Positions 7,641 through 17,178 of a DNA stretch of 64,000 nucleotides are shown piece by piece. Source of the stretch: Prauserella halophila (lineage in GTDB: Bacteria > Actinomycetota > Actinomycetes > Mycobacteriales > Pseudonocardiaceae); contig NZ_JAMTCQ010000014.1 of the NCBI RefSeq assembly GCF_024171895.1, forward strand, positions 124,001 through 188,000, read 5' to 3'. The first letter of the stretch is position 1. Each line of letters opens with the position of its first letter. A model generated the notes under the pieces. The model saw only the letters and a list, made by a program, of their open reading frames with translations, searched no databases and was not told where the DNA came from. The position numbers were made by a program, and so were the translations under genes.

Positions 7641-8938
7641 AGTGCCACCACCTCGTCGCCGCGGCGTTCGAGCACCACCGGTCCCGCGGTGGCCGTCTCG
7701 ATCGGCCCGCGGTAGCCGTCGCGGTCGACGGCGATCGTGCGCACCGTGTCGCCGCTGCGGGGGTCGAGCACGGCCAGACCGCCGCCGACCGGCGCGAGGT
7801 AGCGGCCCGCCATCGACGTGCCCGCCCCGCGGGTGTTGTGCACCGTCCACTTCGGCGTCAGGTCCGCAGTGGACAGTGCCATGGTGCGGGATCCGGTGAA
7901 CCAGTAGACGTTCTGCGGGCCACGGGCGGTGGGCATGACGCCGTCGCTCGGTTCACGGTCCAGATCGGACTGCGGCAGGTCGAGCGGATACCGTGTCCGC
8001 TCCCGGCCCTCCGGGTCGTACAGCACCAGTTCCTCCGCCTCCGGCAGTAGCACCGCCGAACCGCCGGGCACCATCGCGATCAGCTTGGCACCGCGTTCGG
8101 GCAAGGTCTGGGAGAACTCCTGTTCCGGCTGGTCGGACTCCTCGGGCGCGGCCTTCAATACGGTCAACAGTGCCCCGCTGCGGCCGGGGCAGCGTTCGAT
8201 CACGCCGACGCGGCCCGATGCCGTGGCGACGGTGCCGTACTCGCAGTCGGGCCGCGGTTGGTATCCCGCGTTGACCTGCGCGTACACCTGGCCGAACTCC
8301 ATACTCCTGACCAGGTCGTCGCGCCAGCTGTTGAGCAGCCGGTCGCCGGTGGCGGTCACGTACCCGCCGTCGCCGATGAGCCGGGTGCCGTGCTCGGCAT
8401 CGCCGTTGCGCTGCGCCGTGCGCCTGCCGGTCTCGGCGTCGAGCTGGGTGACTTCGCTGCAGCCCGCCGCGGTGCGGTGGAGCGCGAGGGCGCGTTCCCA
8501 TTCGGCGCCGACCGTGCACAACGGCAGGTCGCGGGCGTATCGCCAGCGGACGTCGCCGGTTCCGGGGTCGCGGCCGGTGACCTCCCCGCCGTCGGCGGTG
8601 ACGACCGTGCCGGCCGTCGCGACGGGCGCGGGAGTCGCGGCGCTGGGTGCCCGCCACGCCTCGTGGAACTCGGCGGGCACGGACGCAGGTTGCGCGGGAG
8701 TGTGTGCAGGCGGGGGAGCGGTCTCGCTGATCGTGGCGCGGCTGTCGCTGCCGGCCCAGACGACGACGCCTGCCACGACGGCGCCCACGCCGAGCAGCGC
8801 GGCGGTGACGCGGTCGCGCCTGCGGTTCCACGGCGAGCGGCGGCTCCGCACCGTGGCCGGTGCGGAGCCGCCGTCGTCGTGGATCGTCTCGCCGGCCGTG
8901 TCGTCAGGGTCCGGCGACGCTGATCCGATGGAGCTCAC
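7634..8938 (-). CDS. Membrane-anchored beta-propeller (PQQ-like) protein, Rv3212-like
   Basis: A 434-aa protein with a cytoplasmic N-terminus rich in charged residues, one transmembrane helix at about residues 43-62 (RVTAALLGVGAVVAGVVVWA), a low-complexity linker and an extracytoplasmic region with PQQ-like blade motifs ('GRDPGTGDVRWRYA', 'TQLDAETGRRTAQ', 'AVLDPRSGDTVRTI'). It starts 5 bp after rhlE stops, in the same orientation, matching the remembered Rv3211-Rv3212 pair of Mycobacterium. The molecular role of this family is unknown. Several Cys (LPLC, AAGC, RPDC, ERCPG) could form extracellular disulfides. Confidence 0.85.
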   Translation of the reverse strand: MSSIGSASPDPDDTAGETIHDDGGSAPATVRSRRSPWNRRRDRVTAALLGVGAVVAGVVVWAGSDSRATISETAPPPAHTPAQPASVPAEFHEAWRAPSAATPAPVATAGTVVTADGGEVTGRDPGTGDVRWRYARDLPLCTVGAEWERALALHRTAAGCSEVTQLDAETGRRTAQRNGDAEHGTRLIGDGGYVTATGDRLLNSWRDDLVRSMEFGQVYAQVNAGYQPRPDCEYGTVATASGRVGVIERCPGRSGALLTVLKAAPEESDQPEQEFSQTLPERGAKLIAMVPGGSAVLLPEAEELVLYDPEGRERTRYPLDLPQSDLDREPSDGVMPTARGPQNVYWFTGSRTMALSTADLTPKWTVHNTRGAGTSMAGRYLAPVGGGLAVLDPRSGDTVRTIAVDRDGYRGPIETATAGPVVLERRGDEVVALR

Positions 8939-8943
8939 GGACG

Positions 8944-10725
<1,782 letters not shown>

Positions 10726-10744
10726 GGGAAATCGCCTCTCTCAT

Positions 10745-11046
10745 ACCGGCGCGCAAGCCAGGCATATACCGCGATGGCTCGACCACACTCACATCCGTGT
10801 TTCGCGGCTGCGACCGACGAACAATTACGGTGTGGGAACATCGCCGAGGCGTGCACGCACATTGCTTCTCACCTGCGTGTTCATGCGCTACGAACCTATT
10901 CTTCGCGGCGGTCCACGAGTGGTGAGAATCGCTCTCGCTTCTCGAGTGTACAGCGACGTCGCCGACATATCGTGACGCCGCCCGCATTCGATCACGTGTC
11001 GTTGGTAACTGCAGGCCGGTTTGCGCTCTCGACTACGGTGAACGGC
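10745..11046. promoter_or_regulatory. Divergent intergenic region rhlE / ferritin-like gene
   Basis: About 300 bp with no coding signal. It must hold the rhlE promoter and leader on the minus strand. At the right end, TACGGT (11034-11039) is a good -10 box 7 nt before the GTG of the next gene, suggesting a leaderless transcript. No strong -35 or riboswitch-like structure was recognised. Confidence 0.5.
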
Positions 11047-11703
11047 GTGACGGAGGCGCGTGCGGAAATCAGTGGCGGCGTGGTGGATCTGCTCGGGGTC
11101 CTTGCTTACGGCGAGTTGTCGGCGTTCGACCGGCTGGCCGAGGATGCGCGGTCGGCTCCGACCCTGGCCGGACGGGTCGCGCTGGCGTCCATGGCCGGTG
11201 CGGAGATCGGGCACTACGAGATGCTCGCCAACCATCTGCACGCCCACGGCGCGTCGGTCGAGGAGGCGATGCAGCCGTTCCGCCAGCACGTCGACGCGTT
11301 CCAGGAGTCGACCGCTCCGCGTACGTGGCTCGAGTCCCTGGTCAAGGCGTATGTCGTGGACAACCTCGCCGCCGATCTGTATCGCGAGCTCGCGACCGTG
11401 CTCGACGACGAGATACGCAGGATCGTGCTCACCGTGCTCGACGACACCGGCCACTCCGCCTTCGCCGAACGCGAGGTGGCGGCCGCCATCGAGGCCGACA
11501 GCAGCCAGCGCGACCGGCTGTCGCTGTGGTCGCGGCGGCTGCTCGGGGAGGCGCTGACGCAGGCGCAGTACATCGTTGCCGAGCGGGACGGGCTCGCCGA
11601 ACTCATCGTGGCGGGTTCGGTCGATCTGTCCGGCATCGCGGCGCTGTTCCGCAAGCTCCAGCAGGGACACGCCAAGCGGATGCAGGTCCTGGGCCTGGGC
11701 TGA
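11047..11703 (+). CDS. Ferritin-like fold protein (Rv3210c-like)
   Basis: A 218-aa, mostly helical protein resembling the conserved actinobacterial ferritin-like family found beside rhlE. Helices carry 'GVLAYGELSAFDRLAEDA', 'MAGAEIGHYEMLANHL', 'KAYVVDNLAADLYRELATVL' and 'DDTGHSAFAEREVAAAI', with E..H pairs reminiscent of ferritin or MiaE-type diiron sites. Whether it binds metal is inferred, not shown. The GTG start is chosen because a -10 box lies 7 nt upstream and upstream codons lack similarity. Function unknown; tRNA-hydroxylase-like or storage roles are possible. Confidence 0.8.
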   Translation: MTEARAEISGGVVDLLGVLAYGELSAFDRLAEDARSAPTLAGRVALASMAGAEIGHYEMLANHLHAHGASVEEAMQPFRQHVDAFQESTAPRTWLESLVKAYVVDNLAADLYRELATVLDDEIRRIVLTVLDDTGHSAFAEREVAAAIEADSSQRDRLSLWSRRLLGEALTQAQYIVAERDGLAELIVAGSVDLSGIAALFRKLQQGHAKRMQVLGLG

Positions 11704-11791
11704 GGACCTGCCCTTGGGGGCTTTTTCCGGTTCGGCGCGCTAACCTGGGCGGCGAACGAACAGGCTCAACTTTTCGCAGCGGAGGTTGCAC

Positions 11792-12022
11792 GTGGAGGTC
11801 AAGATCGGCATCAAGGACACCCCGCGGGAACTGGTGGTGTCCAGCGGCCAGACGGCCGACGAGGTCGAGAAGCTGGTCGCCGACGCACTGAGTGCCGACG
11901 ACGGCCTGTTCAGCCTGACCGACGACAAGGGCCGCAAGTACCTGGTCCCGTCCGATCGGATCGCATACGTCGAGATCGCGCCGTCGGACGCCCGTCGCGT
12001 CGGCTTCTCGGTCAGCAACTGA
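11792..12022 (+). CDS. DUF3107 small protein (TB9.4-like)
   Basis: A 76-aa protein (VEVKIGIKDTPRELVVSSGQ, 'KYLVPSDRIAYVEIA') typical of DUF3107, the M. tuberculosis 9.4-kDa antigen TB9.4 family. GGAGG at 11781-11785 lies 6 nt before GTG 11792, which decides this start over the in-frame TTG at 11786. A -10-like TAACCT is at 11750-11755. Members are ATP-binding-associated by annotation in databases I recall, but no function is established. It is followed by two strong hairpins. Confidence 0.9.
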   Translation: MEVKIGIKDTPRELVVSSGQTADEVEKLVADALSADDGLFSLTDDKGRKYLVPSDRIAYVEIAPSDARRVGFSVSN

Positions 12023-12045
12023 CCGGCGGCCGCACCCGGACACTC

Positions 12046-12083
12046 GAATGCCGCGTCCTCCCGAGCGGGAGGACGCGGCATTC
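12046..12083. terminator. Perfect 17-bp stem-loop, bidirectional terminator
   Basis: Stem 12046-12062 pairs exactly with 12067-12083 around a 4-nt loop, between the convergent DUF3107 and DUF4873 genes. There is no long T-run, as is common in actinomycete terminators. Confidence 0.85.
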
Positions 12084-12104
12084 GTCGTTCCAGGGCCGGG
12101 CATT

Positions 12105-12129
12105 CCGGGGCCGGGACGCCCGGCCCCGG
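12105..12129. terminator. Second hairpin in the same convergent gap
   Basis: CCGGGGCCGGG (12105-12115) pairs with CCCGGCCCCGG (12119-12129) over a 3-nt loop. It probably acts with the preceding hairpin to separate the two transcripts. Confidence 0.7.
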
Positions 12130-12139
12130 TGCGGCCCGT

Positions 12140-12472
12140 TCAGGATGCGGTGGCTTCGACCTCGTCGAGCGAGGTGGGCACCGCGAACGGGGGTGTGCTC
12201 GTGCCCGTGATCCGGTACCGGTCCCACGGGTCGACGTCGGAGATCTCGCCGTCGGCGCCGCCCTGCGGCGTGCGCAGCTGCACCTTCCGCTTCTTGCCTC
12301 CGGTGAGCTCCAGGAGTTCGTCGTTGCGCTTGATCCGGCCGTACCAGTGGTAGTACCCGTCGATCGGCTGGAAGTGGCCGCGCAGTTCGACCTCGACCTC
12401 CAGTTCGGTCTCCTCGACCAGTAGCGTCGCGGTGCCGGCGTAGCCGTCCTCGTCGTGGTCGTGTTCGCTCAT
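12140..12472 (-). CDS. DUF4873 domain protein
   Basis: A 110-aa protein: an acidic N-terminus, then 'DGYAGTATLLVEETELEVEV', 'LRGHFQPIDGYYHWYGRI' and 'DPWDRYRITGTSTPPF'. This pattern matches DUF4873, a small beta-rich domain also found fused to flavin monooxygenases. Its start overlaps the TetR gene's stop by 4 bp (ATGA), so the two are translationally coupled. Role unknown; possibly an accessory to the nearby oxygenase. Confidence 0.8.
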   Translation of the reverse strand: MSEHDHDEDGYAGTATLLVEETELEVEVELRGHFQPIDGYYHWYGRIKRNDELLELTGGKKRKVQLRTPQGGADGEISDVDPWDRYRITGTSTPPFAVPTSLDEVEATAS

Positions 12473-13299
12473 TGTGCTGCTCCGGCTTCGTCGATGGGGC
12501 GTGCGGTGTCGCCTTTGGCGGTGGTGTCGCCCGTGGCGGCGGTGTCGTCGTCACGGTGGAACTGGACGATCTTGTTGGTCTCGACCGGCCGGTCGGGGTC
12601 GATCTCGACGCCGTGCTGTTTCGCGAGGCCGTCGATGGCGGCCCAGATGATCTGGGTCAGGTACTCCACCACGGCGTCCCGGCTCATGCTGCGCCTGGCC
12701 AGCCACCACTCGCCGGTGTTGTGCACCATCCCGACCACACCGTGCGCCCAGGGTTCGGCGGCACCGGAGTCGACGCTGAACATGCGCAGGTAGTCCCCGA
12801 GCAGGGCGGTCAGCGCGTTGGCGATGAGCGCCTTGTCCTCGGCGACGACATCGGTGACATCGCCGTCCAGCGGGCGGTTGGCGAACCGTCTGCTTGCGAG
12901 CAGGCGATAGAGGTTGGGGTGCTCCTCGAGCACGGTGAAGAACGCATCGAGCGCCATGCGGATGCGGGGCACCGGGGCGTGCTCGGTGTTGATCGCGGGC
13001 ATGAGGCGTTCGAGGAGGATCTCGGTGCCGCGGTCGCCGAGCGCGAGGTAGAGGTCGGATTTGTCCTCGAAGTGCCGGTAGAGCACCGGCTTCGTCACGC
13101 CCGCGGCGGCGGCCACGTGCTCCATGCCCAGGTCGGGGCCGTGTTCTTCGAGCGCGACGAGTGCGGCGTCGACGAACTCGGCCCGGCGGGCGATGCGGTG
13201 CTTGCGCCAGCGGTCCTTGCGGGCGTCACCACTTCTGGGTGGCACCTTGTCCGACGACGTGTGCTTGCTCGGCTTGACAGGGTCCGGCATGCCTCGCAT
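12469..13299 (-). CDS. TetR/AcrR-family repressor
   Basis: A 276-aa TetR regulator. The helix-turn-helix lies at about residues 36-82 (RRAEFVDAALVALEEHG, 'MEHVAAAAGVTKPVLYRHFE'), followed by a helical ligand domain and an unusual polar C-terminal tail. It is divergent from the AurF-like diiron oxygenase. The palindrome GTAACTGTTAC lies 10 bp before its ATG and 60 bp before the oxygenase, a plausible operator for both. An in-frame ATG at 13290 (MPDPVK) is an alternative start. Ligand unknown; a lipid or acyl-CoA is plausible given neighbours. Confidence 0.92.
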   Translation of the reverse strand: MRGMPDPVKPSKHTSSDKVPPRSGDARKDRWRKHRIARRAEFVDAALVALEEHGPDLGMEHVAAAAGVTKPVLYRHFEDKSDLYLALGDRGTEILLERLMPAINTEHAPVPRIRMALDAFFTVLEEHPNLYRLLASRRFANRPLDGDVTDVVAEDKALIANALTALLGDYLRMFSVDSGAAEPWAHGVVGMVHNTGEWWLARRSMSRDAVVEYLTQIIWAAIDGLAKQHGVEIDPDRPVETNKIVQFHRDDDTAATGDTTAKGDTARPIDEAGAAQ

Positions 13300-13309
13300 G
13301 CTACCAGAA

Positions 13310-13330
13310 GTAACTGTTACCGGAAGTTAC
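13310..13330. promoter_or_regulatory. Palindromic TetR operator candidate
   Basis: GTAAC-T-GTTAC (13310-13320) is a perfect palindrome and a third GTTAC-type half-site ends at 13330. It sits between the divergent TetR and oxygenase genes, the usual position for autoregulation plus control of the neighbour. Confidence 0.65.
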
Positions 13331-13379
13331 ATTAAACCGGAGCAGTCATTCACACAGCCGTGAAAGGTGGTGGACCGCG

Positions 13380-14285
13380 ATGACGCGGACCCTGGGCGAT
13401 GCCGGGCGCGAGAAGACGGCCGAGCGTCTTCTGAAGTCGTCGGCGAACAAGTTCTACGACCCCGAAGTCGACATCGATTGGGACGCGCCCCTGGTCGAGG
13501 GCAAGCGGTTCATCCCCGAGGAGCGTTCGAGCCTCTACGGCACCGAGCTGTGGGACCGGCTCACGCCCGAGCAGCGCATCGAGCTCGGCAAGCACGAGAT
13601 GGCCAGCATCGCCACGAACGGCATCTGGTTCGAGGTCATCCTCATGCAGCTGTTGCTCAAGGAGGTCGACAACGGCGACCCGACCACGAGCCACGCGCAG
13701 TATGCGCTGACGGAGATCGCCGACGAGTGCCGACACTCCACGATGTTCGCGCGCATGTCGAACGCGTTCGGCTGCCCGCACTACGGCCCCGTGAAGTGGC
13801 GTCACCGGGTGGCCAAGATCCTTCCGGCCATCGGCTACGGCCCCGCGCTCTACGGTTCGATCCTGATCGCCGAGGAGATCCTCGACCGGCTCCAGCGCGA
13901 GCAGATGAACGACCCGGAGATCCAGCCGTTGGTGCGCATGGTCAACCGCATTCACGTGCTGGAAGAGGCACGGCACGTCACGTTCGCGCGTGAAGAGGTC
14001 ACCCGGCGGATCAAGGGCATGGGCAGGGTGGAACTGGCCTATCAGCGCTGGCTGATCGCCTACGTGTCGTGGCACATCACCCGCAGCCTGATCAACCCGC
14101 ACGTCTACAAGGCCGTCGGCATCCGCCCGAAGGAGGGGTACCAGGCGGCCCTGAGCAATCCGCATTTCCGGGCCACGCTGCTGTTCTCGGGCGAGAAGAT
14201 CATGCCGTTCCTCGACGAGGCCGGCCTGGTCGGCAGGCCCGGCATGAAGCTGTGGCGCAGCGCGGGCCTGCTGCCGAACACGTGA
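13380..14285 (+). CDS. AurF-like diiron oxygenase
   Basis: A 301-aa helical protein with the full set of AurF-type metal ligands: E85, E116-x2-H119 (DECRH), E165, H192-x3-E196-x2-H199 (HVLEEARH). The spacing of the last four (165 to 192 to 199) matches that recalled for AurF, the p-aminobenzoate N-oxygenase. These enzymes use O2 and a mu-oxo diiron centre for N- or C-oxygenation in the cytoplasm. It overlaps the following hydrolase by 4 bp and is divergent from a TetR gene, so the pair is probably induced by a shared ligand. Substrate unknown. No electron-transfer partner is adjacent. Confidence 0.88.
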   Translation: MTRTLGDAGREKTAERLLKSSANKFYDPEVDIDWDAPLVEGKRFIPEERSSLYGTELWDRLTPEQRIELGKHEMASIATNGIWFEVILMQLLLKEVDNGDPTTSHAQYALTEIADECRHSTMFARMSNAFGCPHYGPVKWRHRVAKILPAIGYGPALYGSILIAEEILDRLQREQMNDPEIQPLVRMVNRIHVLEEARHVTFAREEVTRRIKGMGRVELAYQRWLIAYVSWHITRSLINPHVYKAVGIRPKEGYQAALSNPHFRATLLFSGEKIMPFLDEAGLVGRPGMKLWRSAGLLPNT

Positions 14286-15370
14286 GCACAGCCGTGGTGA
14301 CGACGCCGATAACAACGACGCCGACAACAACGACGACGCCGGCGAGGGCAGTAACTGTGCCAACAACTATGCCGACCGTGACGACCGTGACCACCGTGAC
14401 CGCGTCGGACGGCACGCGGCTCGCCGTCGAGACCGGCGAGCCCGCAGGCGGCGCCGGTTCACCGGTGACACTCGTGCTCGTGCACGGGTGGACCCAGGAC
14501 CGGCGCACCTGGGATCGCGTGGTGGGCGAACTCGCCTCGCCGGTGCGGACCGTGCGCTACGACCTGCGTGGCCACGGCGACTCCGAACCGGCCGGGCCGG
14601 AGTCGGCGACCATCGACCGGCTGGCCGATGACCTCGCCGAGGTCATCGCGACCCAGGCGCCGTCGGGGCCCGTGGTGCTGGCGGGGCATTCGATGGGCGG
14701 CATGACGATCATGGCGCTCGCGGACCGGCACCCGGACCTGGTGGCGCGGCGCGTCGCCGGCGCGGCGTTCGTGGCGACGTCGTCGGGGAACATGGACCAC
14801 CTCACGCTCGGTTTTCCGGGCGCGCTGGGCAGGGGAGCAGCGCGCCTGGAACGCCGTCTCGCGAAGCTGCTGGTGGCCTACCGGCGGGATCGGCTGCCGG
14901 TGGCAGGCCCGTTCGCGGCACTGGGCAGTCGGTTGCTGGTGTTCGGCAAACGGCCCAGGAAGGCCGACGTGCGTTCGGTGGCCGACCAGCTGCGCAAGGC
15001 AGATCCGCGCAGCCTCGGCGGGTTCCAGAACGCGATCTCGCTGCACGATCGCGCGGCCGCACTGTCGGCACTGGCAGCCGTGCCGACGGTGGTGCTCGCG
15101 GGCGACCGCGACCGGCTGATTCCGGTGGAGCACGCCGAGGCGATCGCCGAACAGCTGCCGGATGCCCGGTTCGTGGTCTTCCCCGGTGCGGGACACATGA
15201 TCACGCAGGAGCGCTGCACCGGGGTGGCCGAGGCGATCGGAGTGCTGGTCACCGGTGCGGTGGCCGACGCGGCCGCCGCGGGGAACGGCTCCGGCGAGCC
15301 CGCGGGTGCTACAGCGGATGGTGCAGCGGAAAGCCCGCACCGATCCCGCGCCACGCCAGCGTCGACGTGA
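14282..15370 (+). CDS. Alpha/beta hydrolase with Thr-rich N-terminus
   Basis: A 362-aa protein. An N-terminal ~40-residue Thr/Val/Pro tract is encoded by ACA/ACG-rich simple repeats (ITTTPTTTTTPA). The fold follows: 'LVLVHGWTQDRRTWD', 'YDLRGHGDSE', nucleophile GHSMGG, 'VVLAGDRDRLIP' and 'GAGHMI' with the triad His. GTG 14282 overlaps the oxygenase TGA, so the two are coupled. Its 3' end overlaps the convergent TetR gene by 62 bp. Probably acts with the oxygenase on the same metabolite; substrate unknown. Confidence 0.88.
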   Translation: MSTAVVTTPITTTPTTTTTPARAVTVPTTMPTVTTVTTVTASDGTRLAVETGEPAGGAGSPVTLVLVHGWTQDRRTWDRVVGELASPVRTVRYDLRGHGDSEPAGPESATIDRLADDLAEVIATQAPSGPVVLAGHSMGGMTIMALADRHPDLVARRVAGAAFVATSSGNMDHLTLGFPGALGRGAARLERRLAKLLVAYRRDRLPVAGPFAALGSRLLVFGKRPRKADVRSVADQLRKADPRSLGGFQNAISLHDRAAALSALAAVPTVVLAGDRDRLIPVEHAEAIAEQLPDARFVVFPGAGHMITQERCTGVAEAIGVLVTGAVADAAAAGNGSGEPAGATADGAAESPHRSRATPAST

Positions 15371-15932
15371 GCCGTACGGCGTCGTCGCGGCTGACGTCGC
15401 TGCCGTGATCGAGCCAGTAGCGCGCGCTGACCTGGCTCATGCCCACGAGGCCGACGGCCAGCAGCCGCGCGCGCTCCGCGTCGAGCCCGGCGTCGGACAT
15501 GATCGTTTTCGCGATCGCGTCCACCGTGGCGGTCGTCGCCCTGTCGACGGCCCGCTGCACGTCGGGCTCGCCACGGAGGTCGGATTCGAAGACCATGCGG
15601 AAGGCGCCCACGTCGCCGTTGACGAAGTCGAAGAACGCGCCGACGGCGTTCTGCACGCGCTGCTTGTTGTCGGTGGTGGAGGCCAGCGCGCCCTCGACGG
15701 CGCGCACCAGGTCGTCGACGTGGCTTTCCAGCAGTGCGATGTAGAGGTCGAGCTTGCCGGGAAAATGCTGGTAGAGCACCGGCTTGCTGACACCCGCATG
15801 CTCGGCGATGTCGTCCATCGCCGCCGAGTGGTAGCCGTTCGCGGCGAACACCTGTTGTGCCGCTGTCAGCAGCTGGGCACGTCGCTGCGTGCGGGGCAGC
15901 CGCACGCCCTTGCCGTGCGCCGTGTCGGTCAT
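15309..15932 (-). CDS. TetR-family regulator (Rv3208-like)
   Basis: A 207-aa TetR protein with helix-turn-helix at about residues 17-62 (RRAQLLTAAQQVFAANGYHS, 'MDDIAEHAGVSKPVLYQHFP'). The C-terminal domain resembles the conserved mycobacterial regulator next to TB9.4. It is divergent from the alpha/beta hydrolase starting at 16006, with a TTAC/GTAA dyad between them, and overlaps the preceding hydrolase's 3' end by 62 bp. Ligand unknown. Confidence 0.9.
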   Translation of the reverse strand: MTDTAHGKGVRLPRTQRRAQLLTAAQQVFAANGYHSAAMDDIAEHAGVSKPVLYQHFPGKLDLYIALLESHVDDLVRAVEGALASTTDNKQRVQNAVGAFFDFVNGDVGAFRMVFESDLRGEPDVQRAVDRATTATVDAIAKTIMSDAGLDAERARLLAVGLVGMSQVSARYWLDHGSDVSRDDAVRLTSTLAWRGIGAGFPLHHPL

Positions 15933-15959
15933 CTTCGCCTCCAGACTTCCCGGAGCACA

Positions 15960-15982
15960 TTACTCGGCGGTATGTAAGTAAC
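15960..15982. promoter_or_regulatory. Dyad operator candidate for the second TetR
   Basis: TTACTCGGCGGTATGTAA is an inverted repeat with TTAC/GTAA ends, followed by GTAAC. It lies 28 bp upstream of the TetR start and 24 bp upstream of the divergent hydrolase. It resembles, but is not identical to, the operator at 13310. Confidence 0.5.
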
Positions 15983-16005
15983 GCCAAACATCGAGTTCAT
16001 GCGGC

Positions 16006-17127
16006 ATGCTGGACGCCGTGTCCGAGACCGCATCGTCGACGAGTGCCCCGATTCCGCAGCACCGCCCGCGCCCGGCCACCGGGCCGGGAGGCCCGGGCCG
16101 CGGACCGCTGACCCACGTGCCGCTGTCGCGGGCACCGCTGCCCGATTGGGACCCGATGTTGCCCCCGTGGGCGGGCTCCTGGGAACCCGCGTGGGCCGGG
16201 GGTGACCGCGAGCACAGTGCTGACGGCGGACACGGTGCTCACGACGGGCACGGGCACGGACAGGACGGGGTGCGGCTCCACGTGCGCCGCACACCGGGTG
16301 CCGGGGACGAGACGGCCGTCTACGTCCACGGGCTGGGCGGTTCCTCGACGAACTGGACGGATCTGGCCGCACAGCTGGCGCCGTACGCCGAGGGGATCGC
16401 GCCGGACCTGCCCGGGTTCGGGTTCTCGGCACCGCCCGGCGGGTTCCCCTTCAGCCTCGACGCGCATGCCGACGTCGTCGCCGGGTACGTGGAGTCGCTG
16501 GCACGTCCGGTGCACCTGGTCGGCAACTCGATGGGCGGTGCGATCTCACTGCTGCTGGCGGCGCGCAGGCCGGAGCTCGTACGGACGCTCACGCTCGTCT
16601 CGCCCGCGATGCCCGACCGCAGGCCGGATCCGCGCAGGCTGTCCGATCCCCGGATGGCGCTCGCGATGCTGCCCGTGGTCGGCGCACCCGCGCGCAGGCG
16701 GCTGGCGCGACTGACACCCGAGGAGCGCGCGCTGCAGACGATCCGCCTCGTCTACGCCGACGCCGACCGGTTCCCCCGGCACCGGCTCGCCGAGCAGGCC
16801 GAGGAGTTCACGGCACGCTCGGCGCAGCAGTGGGCGGGTGCCGCGCTGGCACGCAGCACCCTGGAGATCTTCCGTTCGTGGTTCACGCCGGGGCCGGGGT
16901 CGCTGTGGTCGGTCGCGCCGCAGGTGCGGGTGCCGACGCTCGTGGTGTGGGGAACCGAGGACAGGGTGATCTCGGTGCGCCGCGCTCGGCGAACGGCGGA
17001 GACGATCCCGTCGGCCCGGCTGCTGGTACTGCCCCGCACGGGTCACGTCGCGCAGATGGAACGCCCCGTGACCGTGGCCAGAGCCGTCCTCGGCATGTGG
17101 GAACACGTCGCCGACGCCCGCTGGTAG
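16006..17127 (+). CDS. Alpha/beta hydrolase
   Basis: A 373-aa protein with a Pro/Gly/His-rich N-terminal ~90 residues. The alpha/beta core follows: 'VYVHGLGGSSTNW', 'DLPGFGFS', GNSMGG as nucleophile elbow (Ser with preceding Asn), 'LVVWGTEDRVI' and 'RTGHVAQME'. It was probably controlled by the divergent TetR gene. The start could also be GTG 16018 (VSETAS). Substrate unknown; such enzymes often act on fatty-acyl or aromatic ring-cleavage products. Confidence 0.88.
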   Translation: MLDAVSETASSTSAPIPQHRPRPATGPGGPGRGPLTHVPLSRAPLPDWDPMLPPWAGSWEPAWAGGDREHSADGGHGAHDGHGHGQDGVRLHVRRTPGAGDETAVYVHGLGGSSTNWTDLAAQLAPYAEGIAPDLPGFGFSAPPGGFPFSLDAHADVVAGYVESLARPVHLVGNSMGGAISLLLAARRPELVRTLTLVSPAMPDRRPDPRRLSDPRMALAMLPVVGAPARRRLARLTPEERALQTIRLVYADADRFPRHRLAEQAEEFTARSAQQWAGAALARSTLEIFRSWFTPGPGSLWSVAPQVRVPTLVVWGTEDRVISVRRARRTAETIPSARLLVLPRTGHVAQMERPVTVARAVLGMWEHVADARW

Positions 17128-17178
17128 CCGATCGGGTGACACCGTCCGGGGTCGGACAGGTGTGGCACGCTGGGCGGC

